This document shows, piece by piece, positions 16,435-27,534 of a stretch of 46,413 nucleotides of DNA. The notes under the pieces were generated by a model. It searched no databases and had not been told where the DNA came from. It saw nothing but the letters and a program-made list of their open reading frames with translations. The stretch is taken from positions 1 through 46,413 of the forward strand of contig JBLDXI010000112.1 of NCBI GenBank assembly GCA_047495785.1, written 5' to 3'. Position 1 is the stretch's first letter. Each line of letters starts with the position of its first letter. Made by a program: the position numbers and the translations under genes. This DNA is from Lepidodermella squamata. Taxonomy: Eukaryota > Gastrotricha.

Positions 16435-17041
16435 GAAAAGAGTACGATGATAGTTATTATTGTTCCGATGAAAAGATGTGGGTCCTCTCGGACTCTGTCG
16501 AATTGCTAACACACCTATATCTAGAATGTAACCACTTGCCACCTGTACATAATATTAATAACGCCGAAATAAAACCTGATAAACGCGACATAATCAATTC
16601 TATAATTCGTTGCGAATCCAGCGGCTCTGCCCATCTTTCAAAAATACTATCCCTCGCCTACAGTTACCGTACGACGTTAAAGCTACATATATATCCTTCT
16701 TCCCTAACTACATTATTTTGACTGAGTCCTTTTGATTATAATAAATGTAACAAAAATATCGCTCTGATAAATTATATTATCTGCACGTGTGACTGTGAGT
16801 CTGTAATATATTTCGAACGACGCACGCGTATACCTCTCGACGCCTATCTATATGTTATTCCATATATCGCCAAAGAGTTATGATATTTGTGGTGCGCCCA
16901 AAGCCCAACCGTGGCCGGTGCTTTTTATTTCTTTTAAAACAATAAAACAAACAGCTTCTAAATAATTCACCGAGCTGACGAAGCCGAGGATCGATAGCAC
17001 TATCAGCGCCCACGACTTGGCGCTCCGCCCGGATCTTTCGT
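16435..17041. other. AT-rich intergenic stretch
   Basis: Short frames are present, but none shows a domain, splice context or coding bias that supports a gene. Composition changes abruptly to GC-rich near 17000. Confidence 0.4.
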
Positions 17042-17395
17042 ATGCAGCGGATCCTGCCCCAGCCCGTTCAAGACGACCCGGGTGCTTCCGCCAACCATAC
17101 ACCACCGCCGCCGCCCCTCACCGAGTTTCTGTCTCTACAAGTCACGGTTTTGGCCCAAGGTCAGGAAGTCTCGGCGCTTCGCAGCCAGATCGCCGAGCTG
17201 CGCGACCTGCTCGACAGCTGCCGCCCGCCTTGCCCACTCGGCCTTTTGACCCGACCGGCACCAACCTCGCCGCCTACGAAGACCGCTGGTTCACCCGGTT
17301 CGCTGTCCATTTTGAAAGCGGTCTCTGTTCGCCCGCCGTGCACACCGACGCCGTTCCAGTTCGCCCATCCGTTGCAGCTGCTTCCTCAACGATGA
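17042..17395 (+). pseudogene. Possible retrotransposon gag remnant (coiled coil)
   Basis: In a sharply GC-rich island, one frame gives a proline-rich start followed by heptad leucines and valines (VTVLAQGQEVSALRSQIAEL), suggesting a coiled coil. A neighbouring frame then continues with RPFDPTGTNLAAYEDRWFTR, which resembles the start of a Gypsy-type gag core. Reading across both frames would imply one frameshift. Protease, reverse transcriptase and LTRs were not found nearby. The call is tentative; an isolated GC-rich exon of another gene remains possible. Confidence 0.28.
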
Positions 17396-18690
17396 CTTTC
17401 CAGCCTTTCTCCATGTAACTTTAGCCCTATTTTCTCGCCCGCTCTTTTTGTGCTGCCCTTGTACAGGTTGTTCCTGTTTCCTGAGATCCTGAGATCCTGA
17501 GTTCCCGCTGGGCCACGGGTGACGGCACGCATGCTACGGGTGCCGCGGTCCTGCGTGCGCCACTGGGCGAACCAGGGAAGAAGAACCACTGCTGTAACTC
17601 GTCGCCCAATTTCACAAGCTGCAGCACACGCGCGCAGCTCGATTGTTCATCCATAAAACCAATTGAAATGATGGAATTCGGTTATTTTTATTACTACCTA
17701 TAATACCATAGCCAGTAATAAATCTACTTATACAATAATGGGCTATCCTAATGGCAAGCCGATGATGATGATGGTTACAAAGATAATTCTTCAGTATCCG
17801 AGAATATTGAACCAGCCGAATTTCGACGGCGGGCTAGCTAGCCGGCTACTGCTAGGCCCCGCCAGCGCAAAGTACGGATCGACGGCCGGTGCTCCTGGTT
17901 GTATGTGGGCCATCGATGGCTATTATATTAGCAGAAACGGCTGGTGTTCATCCACGGCGCCGCATTTGCGCTACCAGTAGCTGTGTTTTTGTGACTAATT
18001 GTTTCGCGCGGGTTGTTCTTGTGACTAATACCACAATTAGTATCTATACTAGGCGCACGAAGAAAACTGCATCGTATGTACAACTTTTCCGTAGAACTTA
18101 CGACGCACATACAAAATACGGCTAAAATGCAGAATACGAAGAAAAATGTGCGCTCGTACGTACAACACAAGAAAACACGGCAAGTGGTGCCGAAACGGTG
18201 CCGCATGGTTTATCGATCAGTCTTTTCTCTTCACCTGATAATTTATTTCACTAGTTGAGAATTTCCAAATTTCTGAGATAACAATCGTCAAAAATTACTA
18301 CACGTGCTTCCGCCATTTTCTATCTGTCGCGCGCGGCACGGTTGTTTATGCACCGCCGTTGCGTATTCTGGTTTCGGACACCGCTAAATAACCCGCTTTT
18401 AATTGGGCCAGCGCGCACCTACAGCCGTCAGCGTGTCGAGAGAAAAGGAGCCCTCTTGCAGCTGTTGTGTTTGCATAAATAATATGCATGTGATGACGGT
18501 AGAATAAAACCGCCGTCTATTTCGACGTTTCTAGAACAAACTGCGCTCGCTCTACGCTCCTAGTCATGTAAACACGCCTGACCTCTGGTCTACAATAAGA
18601 CGGCTCCATGGATATAATAGCCGTTTACGTGTGCACACCGTCTGTCAGTTCAACAATAGCAAAATAACAACACAAGAATTATCATCAAGA
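17396..18690. other. Intergenic region without recognised genes
   Basis: Several overlapping short frames exist on both strands, but none shows domain motifs or plausible splicing. TTTATT strings at about 18690-18700 read as AATAAA on the minus strand and probably serve as the poly(A) signal of the L27 gene. Confidence 0.4.
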
Positions 18691-18729
18691 TTTATTTTTA
18701 TTTTCCGCAAAACAAAAAGCTAAGCAGTT

Positions 18730-19128
18730 TCACACGAATTCTTTGAGCTTGAATTGCTGAGGCTGAGGTTTTGAAACAACGTTGAAGAACTCTTTGTATA
18801 TAGTCGCTCCTTTATTCGCAACCGATTCGTATATCGGGGAGTCGAGCCGAGGCGATAGCTTCTCCACTGAAATCACGACTTGACCAGCTTCGAGAGCGTA
18901 ATGCGAGCACGTCGCCTGGTCGAGTTTCACATTTTCACCCGGATAAAACCGCAAACTTTGTTGATTGATCAGTAAATCGCCGCGTTCCACCTTATCGCCG
19001 CCACGCTTTTTCATGCCCCAATGCGAACCGGGCGGCAACTTGAAGAAAGGCTTGAACCGGACCTGGGTTTGCACCAGATGTTGTTGCTGTTGCTGCTGCA
19101 ACAACCGCAAGCTCATTTGACGAATCAT
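18730..19128 (-). CDS. MRPL27: Mitochondrial ribosomal protein bL27m
   Basis: 132 residues in a single exon. The N terminus (MIRQMSLRLLQQQQQQH) is basic/Gln-rich and free of acidic residues until the mature part, as expected for a mitochondrial targeting sequence. The core HWGMKKRGGDKVERGDLL followed by RFYPGENVKLDQ and HYALEAGQVVISVEK matches the bL27 fold (RG..V..G.II.RQ....+PG.NV..G.D.TL.AL..G.V). bL27 sits near the peptidyl-transferase centre of the large mitoribosomal subunit. The canonical glycine-rich N-terminal tail of bacterial L27 is reduced. AATAAA strings on the minus strand about 35 bp past the stop support the 3' end. Confidence 0.8.
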   Translation of the reverse strand: MIRQMSLRLLQQQQQQHLVQTQVRFKPFFKLPPGSHWGMKKRGGDKVERGDLLINQQSLRFYPGENVKLDQATCSHYALEAGQVVISVEKLSPRLDSPIYESVANKGATIYKEFFNVVSKPQPQQFKLKEFV

Positions 19129-19169
19129 TTTACCCGAAATATATCAACTAGAAATTAGGAAATGAAAAC

Positions 19170-19436
19170 ATGTTTCTCAGTAAATTTGAACACTTTTTTA
19201 TTCAATTTCCGAAGCTGTATTTACGCGATCTGTATGGCAAATGGATCAACCCTTACAGGCAAAAGAAGTCGTATTCAGGAATACTCTGTGATAAAACTGC
19301 ATTCTCTAATGATAACAACAATATTGCGATTGGCATGCGAATTCCTCAACATCGAATCAGTGTCACACGGCTTCAAAAGAATAAATATGATAGTTCAGAT
19401 TCTTTAAGACAGCAGCGTCAAAAGATACCGCAATGA
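19170..19436 (+). CDS. Small basic protein divergent from the L27 gene
   Basis: 88 residues starting MFLSKFEHFFIQFPKLYLRD, followed by LYGKWINPYRQKKSYSG and a basic Gln/Arg-rich C terminus. The ATG lies 41 bp from the L27 start on the other strand, so the two would share a bidirectional promoter, an arrangement common for pairs of mitochondrial protein genes. An aromatic, basic start could be a mitochondrial presequence. I do not recognise the family. It might also be the first exon of a longer gene or chance, but its sequence is more protein-like than the neighbouring random frames. Confidence 0.4.
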   Translation: MFLSKFEHFFIQFPKLYLRDLYGKWINPYRQKKSYSGILCDKTAFSNDNNNIAIGMRIPQHRISVTRLQKNKYDSSDSLRQQRQKIPQ

Positions 19437-20019
19437 TACCGTAAACTGAAAAACAGAAGTGATGACGATATCGCATTCAGGTTTCAACAAAAACCACACT
19501 AAAACAACGGCCATGGAAATAAATTAGTCAAATAATGAAATAATAATAATAACACAATGCGTTCCCAAATGAGATGGAGCGAGAACTGACGGAGAAAGCC
19601 AGGTAATAATGGGTTTTTCCTCGTTTTGGTAAAAAAAAAGAAAATCCTGTTGTTTTGAGCGGCGGATTAGATTCGCTATAGTTCAAAGTACCTTGAGGGA
19701 AAATTGCCACGTTTATGTACACTGATTGAGCGGTAAAAAATGCATATATCTTATGACGATGATTAGCAGTTGTAAAAAACATAAAAACATATTATCTCAT
19801 CAGGGAAGGTAGAAGCAGGCAATCGAAATGAGGGTTAAATTTGGATCTTGTGAGGCAATATCTCCTGTTGACACAAACACACGATTAGGAACTATACAGC
19901 ACTAACCGAGAAGTTACATCGCAGATCGGAATAAAGATCCAACGTTCATTGAAAAAATGTAAAACAACTCTTAGTAAGGCTAGCAACAGTCACAGAAGTA
20001 ATTCGCTGAATTTTGGCTC
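19437..20019. other. Intergenic / probable 3' UTR of the prolyl hydroxylase gene
   Basis: No gene motif. The right part probably includes the 3' untranslated region of the leftward prolyl 4-hydroxylase gene. A CTT/AAT-rich low-complexity stretch lies around 19535-19555. Confidence 0.4.
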
Positions 20020-21830
20020 TCATTGCTTCAATGAATCGAACTTGAAACGGCCGTGAGTTCTTTGGTATGTCGGTTTGGCGACTTGAATGTCGTCCTGTGT
20101 GAACCGATCTTCCGGGCTCAAACCGCAAGGATGCCACAATTCGTTGCCGCGTTCGTGATACCATTTGTTCATTACCCACTTGTTCCCGACGAGAACAGGG
20201 CAGGCGGCATGCCTTAGCGACAGGTCGCCTTCGCCAGCCTTGTTCAGGTTGTACCAAAGAGCAGCAGCACCTTTGACCGGCTTAAGTTTCAAACCCAAAT
20301 TCGTGAACACTGTAGTGCCACCAGCAGGAATGTCAGTCAACTAGAAATTAAGCTCTTATGAATAACATTTATGTCATTAATTAAGCCGAACTTACATAGA
20401 AAAGAGCAGTAGCTATGCGATTACCTCGCTCGGCTTCGAACGCGTTTTTCTCTTCACGACGCGCGAAGTCAAAATGAGGTTCATAGTGACCGCCGATACC
20501 GTAATTCGCAACTTGAAATTCTTCAGCGTATTCGAGCGTGAGTTGAGTCATGGCAGAAATTCGATTCAACAACCGAGGAATGACAACTTTATCTGTATCG
20601 TTTGAAAGCCAGGCTGTTTTGGTGATGCGGTAGTTCGCTACTTCAAGCTTTCCAGTCGCCGAATTTTGAATAGTCGCCCGGTTCAAGCGTGGAAACGCGG
20701 TTTCTTTTACAAACTGAATCTCTTTGTCGGTAATCATGTTGTAATAAATCATAATCCATGGATCCATGTGGTAAACTTCTCGTTTCAACGGGGCAATCAA
20801 CAAGCGAGGGTCGTTGTTGGTCGCGTAGTCGCAGTATAATTTGTGAGCGTTTTTGATAGGTTTGATATCTTCGCCACGGCATAATCGTTCATATGACTGA
20901 TACTCTTCAGTTTTCTTGTATTCTTCGATGGTCCGTTCGTTTTTCATAACCTCTTCTTCTTCTTCCATCATAGATTCGCCTGTATCGCCGCGGGAAGGTT
21001 TCGCTAGCTCTCGCTTTTTCATGGTGTACTCGAAATAAGCTTTGTTCTTGAGACCCCGTTCGTGAGTTGGCTTTAACCGGAGAAGCTCTTCGGTAAGCTG
21101 CAAGGCGTGCTTGATGTTTCCTTGCATATAGACTGCATAGGATAGATAATCTAGGATAACTGACTTCTCCAGGCCAGATGAGCCAGGCTCTAGACGAAGA
21201 CGATCATATGCCTCTTGCATCCACATGACAGTATGATAATAGTCGCGATTGTTGTAAGAAACACGACCAATTTCAAAGCAATCGGCAGCAGTGAGTCTGC
21301 TGGTATTATCAGCCTCCGGAATGATGCCATTGGCAAATGTCGCGGGTGGAAGAGCATAAGTATCCTGGAGACGCATTAAAGCATTAATGGAGCCTTCGTA
21401 ATCCTCTTCCGTGGGTAGCATTTTGCGATGAGGCTCGAGTCTTTCAAGGGCACCTATGAAAATAATGTCACAATGGCCATTAACTGAATATTATAAACTC
21501 ACCTAGAGCAAATTCGGTATTAGGAATAAGGTCTTGGAAATCGACGCGTTCCTGTTGAAAACGTTTTGCGACAAGATAGGCATTTACTGGATTCGAAATG
21601 AATCTGATGACATCGTCTTCGCTTTGCTTGCTGTCACGCTCGTAATCAGCTGCCAGCTTTTTAATTTTATCCAAACGCGATTCCTCGGTCGCAATGTACT
21701 GCTTCAACTCGTGAGCTATGTGTTTTTGAGCCTCCAGAACAACTCGGAACTCTTCTGTCGATGTAAAGAGCTCCGCTTTTGCGAAACCAGTAACAGCCAG
21801 AATTGTAAATATAAACGTCGATATACCCAT
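20020..21830 (-). CDS. P4HA: Prolyl 4-hydroxylase subunit alpha (collagen type)
   Basis: Exons 21830-21503, 21453-20396 and 20340-20020 join in phase (1707 nt) to give 568 residues, close to the usual length. A signal peptide is seen at residues 1-19 (IFTILAVTGFAKA). A coiled dimerisation region follows, then the peptide-substrate-binding TPR domain (about 140-240). The Fe(II)/2-oxoglutarate dioxygenase domain has HFD at 436-438 (iron ligands H436 and D438), the distal histidine H506 in SLRHAACPVL and the oxoglutarate lysine K516, spaced ten apart as in human P4HA1. With protein disulfide isomerase it would hydroxylate collagen prolines in the ER, which is needed for cuticle or basement-membrane collagen. 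The gene looks intact. Confidence 0.96.
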
Positions 21831-24305
21831 TCTACTTTAAATTTGTTACTATCAAATATCAATACACAAATTATTGCTTAGTTTAGTTGACAAAAAATGA
21901 GAAAATAGCAAGATCCTGTTCGTATTCGGTTTCCCTCGCGGCTTAATGCTTCATCAAATGAAAGGAGCGTTCAAGGGATAAATTTCCAGGCAAAGAGACA
22001 TTATTATTTGCGGGAGTCGGTTGAGCAAGAAAATTACGATACGCTTATCAAAACCGCTCTACAAAGATTTCCTGAAGATATGAGAGAACGTGCCATACCT
22101 TCCGATCGAGGATCAAGTTTTACAGGAGATAGGAAAAAGGGAGGTAGGGTCTAAGTTTTAAAACAAAGAGACAGCGAGACAGTTCGGTATGGAAACAAAT
22201 AAATGAGGATGGAGAACGAGGAACGATCCTCATGAAAAATGAGCCGTGATGATCTGAAGCTGTAGGTGCCATCGCAACCACAGTAATATGAGAAGTGAGA
22301 ACTGAAAAACCCGGTGCATCACGTATAACTATGACCACAAAACTAAAAACACAATGCACCATGTACGTAAAAAGACAAATAATGACCGCATCATTTTTAG
22401 CTCCTAGCTCGCACCGCGGGTGTGAAGTGTGCGCCGTGCTACTCCAGACTTTTCTGTGCTGCTGCTTGATATATGCTGATTCACAAGGAATCAGCTTTTG
22501 ACAAAGTCTGAGAAATTATCTGGTTATCTGGTTTTGACAAAAATATTTAAAGGTGATGGTGCTAAAATTATAAAAGTTAACGAAATATAAATTGATAAAT
22601 AATAAATTGAGTAGCAACAGAAATCGCATTTGCCCCGGAGTTGGGTCACGTGTCTTATATTTATCTTATATTTTGGCTCCGTGGAATTACCTCTTGTAAA
22701 TTCTCTCTACTCTTGTAAATAATTCTCCAAACTAGTCTTTTGGTAGCTTTCTTGCTACGACGGCGTTTGTAGGCTTCGCTGAGTGAGTGGAAAAGCCACC
22801 TGGGCACTAATGCCTGGGCCCTGGAGAAACAGTCAGCAATAACTGGAGTACCAGGGGTAGGGATTTCAATTAAGTAGTTAATAAACCAGTTCAAACTTTC
22901 CTAGAGCGTAAGCTCGCGATTTTCTCGCGATTTCCGTCAGGGCGAGGAGAAATCGTAATTCCTGATCCTGATCCTGACGTGTGTGAAGCCGACACTGGCA
23001 TTGCGGCGAGCTGAGCGTGTGACAAAGTCAAGCAATGACGTCGGTTACTAGGCTGAATGGTATTTCGTGATCCGAGAGCTTCTACTCGCCTTCTACTGTG
23101 AGAGTAGCCTACTCCGAAATTAACCTACTCCCGGAGTAGAAGGCGTTTACTGCTAGAGTAGATACCTGTTTAGGTTTGTTACCCGTTGACACTAAGCTTT
23201 TGAATTCGCATTTTCTATCCAAAATTAGGGTTGCATCTGAGAGTAGAACCTACTCTACTAGGGCTAGCTCTACTTGTCTCTTCATTAGTGTTACTGAATT
23301 GAGAAACGAAAATGAACTTTTTCTGTCTGCTCGGTGATATCTCGGTGCCCGCAGAAAAAGCCAGACTTTGTAGTGCTCACGTCCTGTCTATACTTCTTTA
23401 AACAATGTCTAACTGTCACTGTCACTGTCACTGCCACTAAGTGGCAATGTATAACTGCAGCACGTGGGCCTCCAAAATCGCAGATCGCCTTGGTGCCCAT
23501 CATCGATTGCAGCTAAGAAAGTTGGTGGATACTCGTTATCCAGAAACGACGAATGTTCTGAATATGAGGTTGCGGTACTTCAAGAACGCGCTGCGAAACC
23601 CCAGGCATTTCGCCGTACAATGAGCGAGGAACGACTCTGTACAGCCGTGATTGTCGAAACATATCGGTAGAGCGCCCTGACAAAAGAATTGAAGAAAATT
23701 AAGGAACTGACTGATGGCTGTAAAGCTGCCGCAAACATCGAGCATTTGAGTGATGGAACTCGCGGCCTCTCCTGCCATGCAGAGAAATGTTGACTGTCCT
23801 CATCTCCTCATCAAAAGAGTAGTCAACAAATACTCATCCTATCAATTGGCAGCTCTGACGGCTGTCAGTGCTATCGAAACCAGAATATGACAACGAATAC
23901 ATTAGCGCGAGAGCGGCAACTCAGCACCTTACCTCAGCAAATCATACATACATTTAGAGCTATCAAAACACCGTTTCTGAATTATAGGGACTGGGTAAGT
24001 TCTTCTGAGAACGTTTTCGGGAATGGTGAATATTTCTCTCAATCTTATTTTATTAAATTGAATCTTGCAGGAAAATTAACCGTACATGGTAAGTCGATAG
24101 TCTTCGGCTAGAACCCCATTTATAAATTTTAAAACATCAACTTGTTGAAAACGTTGAACATTCAAAAAGTCTGAGCGTATTTTATTGAACGGAATTGACA
24201 GAAATAGTTAGACGCGTGTGGCGAAGATTAAAGTCACTATATAAAATCTCCTTAGCTGATTTTACATAAAGTCGATCAATTAAACGCAACAATCTTTTCA
24301 TCGGC
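21831..24305. other. Intergenic region with low-complexity and inverted GTAG/CTAC motifs
   Basis: No supported gene over about 2.5 kb. The start carries the promoter side of the prolyl hydroxylase gene. Around 23087-23145 there is an inverted repeat (CGCCTTCTACT / AGTAGAAGGCG) within a run of GTAG and CTAC words that continues to about 23270. A short CACTGT microsatellite (ACTGTCACTGTCACTG) lies near 23412-23430. Confidence 0.45.
23087..23145. repeat. Inverted repeat in a CTACTC-rich patch
   Basis: The arms at 23087-23097 and 23135-23145 are exact complements (11 bp). Inside are a small palindrome AGTAGCCTACT (23103-23113) and a CTCCG/CGGAG pair, so the whole 59 bp can fold. Confidence 0.5.
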
Positions 24306-24725
24306 TCACTTTGCCGAACACAAGTGACACAAATATTCTTCTTTTTTAGTAGGTTTTTTTCTTAACCCTGAGCAATTTCCATGAGTCCACAAGTGCCACG
24401 TGGAACACTCCACCCACCAACCATTCTTGCAATCTGTCACTTTCAAGCATACAACGCATCCATCTTCATCTGAATCAGTTATATTTGGAGATGGCGGCGA
24501 AATCAAAATTGAATTGACATTTATTTTACAAGTTGGGCGCTTTTTTCTCAAAATAGGCGATTCTTTTGGCGATGAACATTCAGTGACAAAGGGAGAAATA
24601 TTTTCAGCTACAGTAATCGTTGATGCTGCTATACTGATGGATCGCGGGCAACAGTAGATTACGCCGGCGATTTGATGCCGTTCATTCTGCAATCTCCCGA
24701 TAGAGCTTTGTTGCCATGAAATCAA
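24306..24725 (-). pseudogene. PHD-finger remnant, probably transposon-derived
   Basis: 139 residues whose C-terminal 55 form a degenerate PHD finger: CVVC, then C, then WWVECSTWHLWTHGNC, then YLCHLC. The expected cysteine in the C-x2-C pair before H.W.H is a tryptophan (ECSTWHLWTH), so zinc binding is probably lost. C-terminal PHD fingers of this style occur on pogo/Tigger-like and other transposases, and the surroundings are transposon debris, but no DDE domain is found upstream. The N-terminal part is not recognised. A spliced host gene exon is the alternative. Confidence 0.5.
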
Positions 24726-25740
24726 AGCTGAATGAATGTAAGTTATTAATATTTGTTAACCATAATAAATTTGCCATCTTACATTTTTGCGCAGCCGTGT
24801 CATCGATGAGGCCCACAGATGTTTCAGTCAAGGCGAAAGCGGTGATTGTCACGTAATGGCTGCCGTTAAGCAGTATCGCGGAGTGACGTTGATATCTATT
24901 ACACCATGTAAACAGGTTATCGGAATTCAGGTTATTAATGGGAAATCCTCACATTTTATCGTCATATTGCAGGTTTTCGGGAAACATGAAGATTTCAGAA
25001 GCAACAAAAATAGGATCGCATTCTTGAACATCCACGTAGATGAATGGCAAGGCCTTTGATGGTGCCACGGTTCTTTGTCCATTACAATAAACTTGCCTGT
25101 TCAACTTGGTTGTTGATCATGTTGTTTTTGTTGCTAATTAACTCACATTATTTTTCCGGCTTGTGCGGCCATAACATAGCAAAGGCCCCGAGGGCATCCA
25201 GAATCGGTGACATCTGTGTAGCTTTTACCGGGGAACGGTCGTGAACAACGCTGGGTTATTGCAGCCAGTGAATCGGTTAGCAGGGCATTATTGTTCGATT
25301 TCTTGTCTGGATTTTGTTGATTTTCTCTGAATTTTCTATTTTGATAGATAAAATTGTTAGCTCACAAGTAGTTGAAACTTGGAAGTTATTTACAATTTCA
25401 AATCTGCTGGTGGATCAACTTTCAGCAGTTGTCTCGAGGAGGCTGTTGGCAAGGGACAGCAATTGCTGCTGCAGGTTTCCTGACGTTTCAATCCTGCTTG
25501 CTCCATAATGACGTTGAATAACGCACCCGCAATATGGCTCGGTGTTTGCCGCTTCGTTTCACGAATTTCATTATGCTCTGCATGCCGCTGTTGTTTCACA
25601 GGAAGGCCATTCGTGCTTCTTGGCAAGTCGTTTCAATTGTTGTTGCCGCTAATAACTGGAGCAGCTGTTTGAAGTCGATCGATGGCACGTCGTTTCGGTT
25701 ATGCATAAGCGCAGTGATAATTGCGTCCAGCGCACATAAA
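24726..25740. other. Unassigned region, possibly decayed transposon coding sequence on the minus strand
   Basis: Minus-strand frames such as CALDAIITALMHNRNDVP (about 25735-25680) read like protein but break within 50 codons. No domain is recognised. They may continue the unknown ORF at 25741-26816. Confidence 0.3.
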
Positions 25741-26816
25741 TTACCAACTGTGTGAAAATTTTTCAGTTTCGCAGGTATTCGGTAGGCAGATGACAGGTGG
25801 CTGCATAACTAAACTCGCCTCTGTTTTGTTGATATCAGATTCAGCAGCCTGATGAACATGATTGCGTTGATTAAACTGCTCTGCGTTCACCCGCCTAATT
25901 TGCTCGTTGAGTTGGCGCACAATATCGGAGTTCGGCTCGCAAGCAGCCGCTTTGCTACCCGCCTTGGCGTTAGAAAGGCTCATGGATTGGTAGTGGTAGG
26001 CCGAATTCGGATCACAACGCCTGGACCATTCAGCTGTTGCAGCGGCGATATCAACGGTTTTTTCCGATTCCGTTTGATCGGCTAACTTCCTGCTAGATTT
26101 CACTGCTGGCTTTGATTGTTTCGGCTCCGATAACTTGACAGGATTGGCACGTTTTCGACCTGCCTTCGCCAGCAAAGGGAACTTGAGATCGGCCAAAACT
26201 GCACCTACGGTGTCGATCAAGTACTGCTTGAGGCGTTCAATAAACGGCCCTAGAGCAAAACGCTTTCCGTCGAGCACGTCGATTTTGAAATGACGAAATT
26301 CGGACTCTTTGGCCGAATTACTAATTCTTGTCGCGCCCTGGGGCTGCAGCTTCGTTCTCACGGGCACGGTGCATTTTGGTGTGCCATCTATCTTATAATT
26401 CATGCCGAGCATTATTCCCGACCACAGAAGTATGACAGGCATTCGTCGATTTTTTAGTGCTTTAACACACTGTGGGCGATAAATTTCGTCCGAACAAGCT
26501 TATCAGCGGGCAATTTCTCGAAAATTGCTGCCTGGGCTGCTTTGATTTTGACTGTCAAATCAACGAAATGCCTTCCTGACGGCGTGCTTTCAGCGAGAGT
26601 TCCATCGAACGAATAGTCATTCACTTCGTCATAAGATTCATCAGAATCCGCTTCCAGCTGATCTATTTCTGAATCTGGCAACAATTCAGCCGCCTCGGAT
26701 AACGAAATCACTCGACTTTGATCAATGCTGATTTCTAAAACCGCCATCAGTTCTTTCTCGGCCTCATAGTCGACGAATTCTGAGTCGGAAATTTTCTCCG
26801 TCACATTTCGGTACAT
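25741..26816 (-). pseudogene. Unknown protein, two frames separated by a single-base lesion
   Basis: The frame from ATG 26816 encodes an acidic, Asp/Glu-rich N-terminal region (120 codons) and ends in SVLKH. One base out of frame, the reading continues smoothly as ALKNRRMPVILLWSGIMLG through another 233 codons with a Lys/Arg-rich middle and a Gln/Asn-rich end. The break lies at a short A run near 26458, consistent with loss of one A. No domain is recognised. It lies between a PHD remnant and a tyrosine-recombinase-like gene, so it is probably a transposon accessory or gag-like protein. No function can be given. Confidence 0.45.
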
Positions 26817-27534
26817 ACTTAAGGATTGGCTTGTTTATTTAGGCGTAATAGGGTCACCGCGCGGCCCTCCTCGCGCACTTACTGCGTTTATTTGCACAAG
26901 ATTAATGACCCCGCTTTCGCGTAAATTTAGTATTATCAGTTTCTTGTTTCATAGTTGGCGCTTTGATTTTTCAACAAATTTTTTTACATGCTCAACATCA
27001 TAAAGTTCTCACTGCGGGTAGCGAATTTCATGTGCATGCTGCGAATTTATTTTGTTCCGCGCTGCTGATCTATTAAAATTTCGAATTCTCAAGCTCTCTA
27101 GCAAAACAAACATCGCGCGTGCCTGCACCCTGAGCAGCTCGTAGTTAATACCTCTTAAGCTGCGCTGCTATTTGGCGCTAATAGCATCGGTCGTCGTCTG
27201 AAGAAATATTCGGAAAGGCCGCAACTGAATTCAGAATATAGCATTCTATCAAGCATCTATCGAGCATTCCATCGAGCCAGTCGTTCATCATCATTCATCA
27301 AGCCTCGAATGCCAATAGTTTCAATAATTAATAATCAATAATCAATTTCAATAATAAGTGATAATTTGAACATCGTTTCCTCTCAATTACTCATACTCGT
27401 TAGCTACTCTACTACTCTGGGGAAAAGTGAAATCGCTCTTCAAACTGATACGATATTCCTCAAAAAATTAAAAATAATCGCGGCATCTAATTTAATTGTT
27501 ACAATTCAGAAATAGGTATACAGGCTTATTTTTT
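26817..27534. other. Intergenic, no gene recognised
   Basis: AT-rich sequence with short simple repeats (for example TCAATAATTAATAATCAATAATCAAT around 27318-27345). No protein-like frame or RNA gene was recognised. Confidence 0.4.

Noticed and set aside
22661-22894. 77-codon minus-strand ORF
   Set aside because: Basic and protein-like in part but with no domain, splice sites or neighbours to support it.
24787-25059. Plus-strand 90-codon ORF containing the word DEAH
   Set aside because: The word stands alone without any other helicase motif; judged coincidental.
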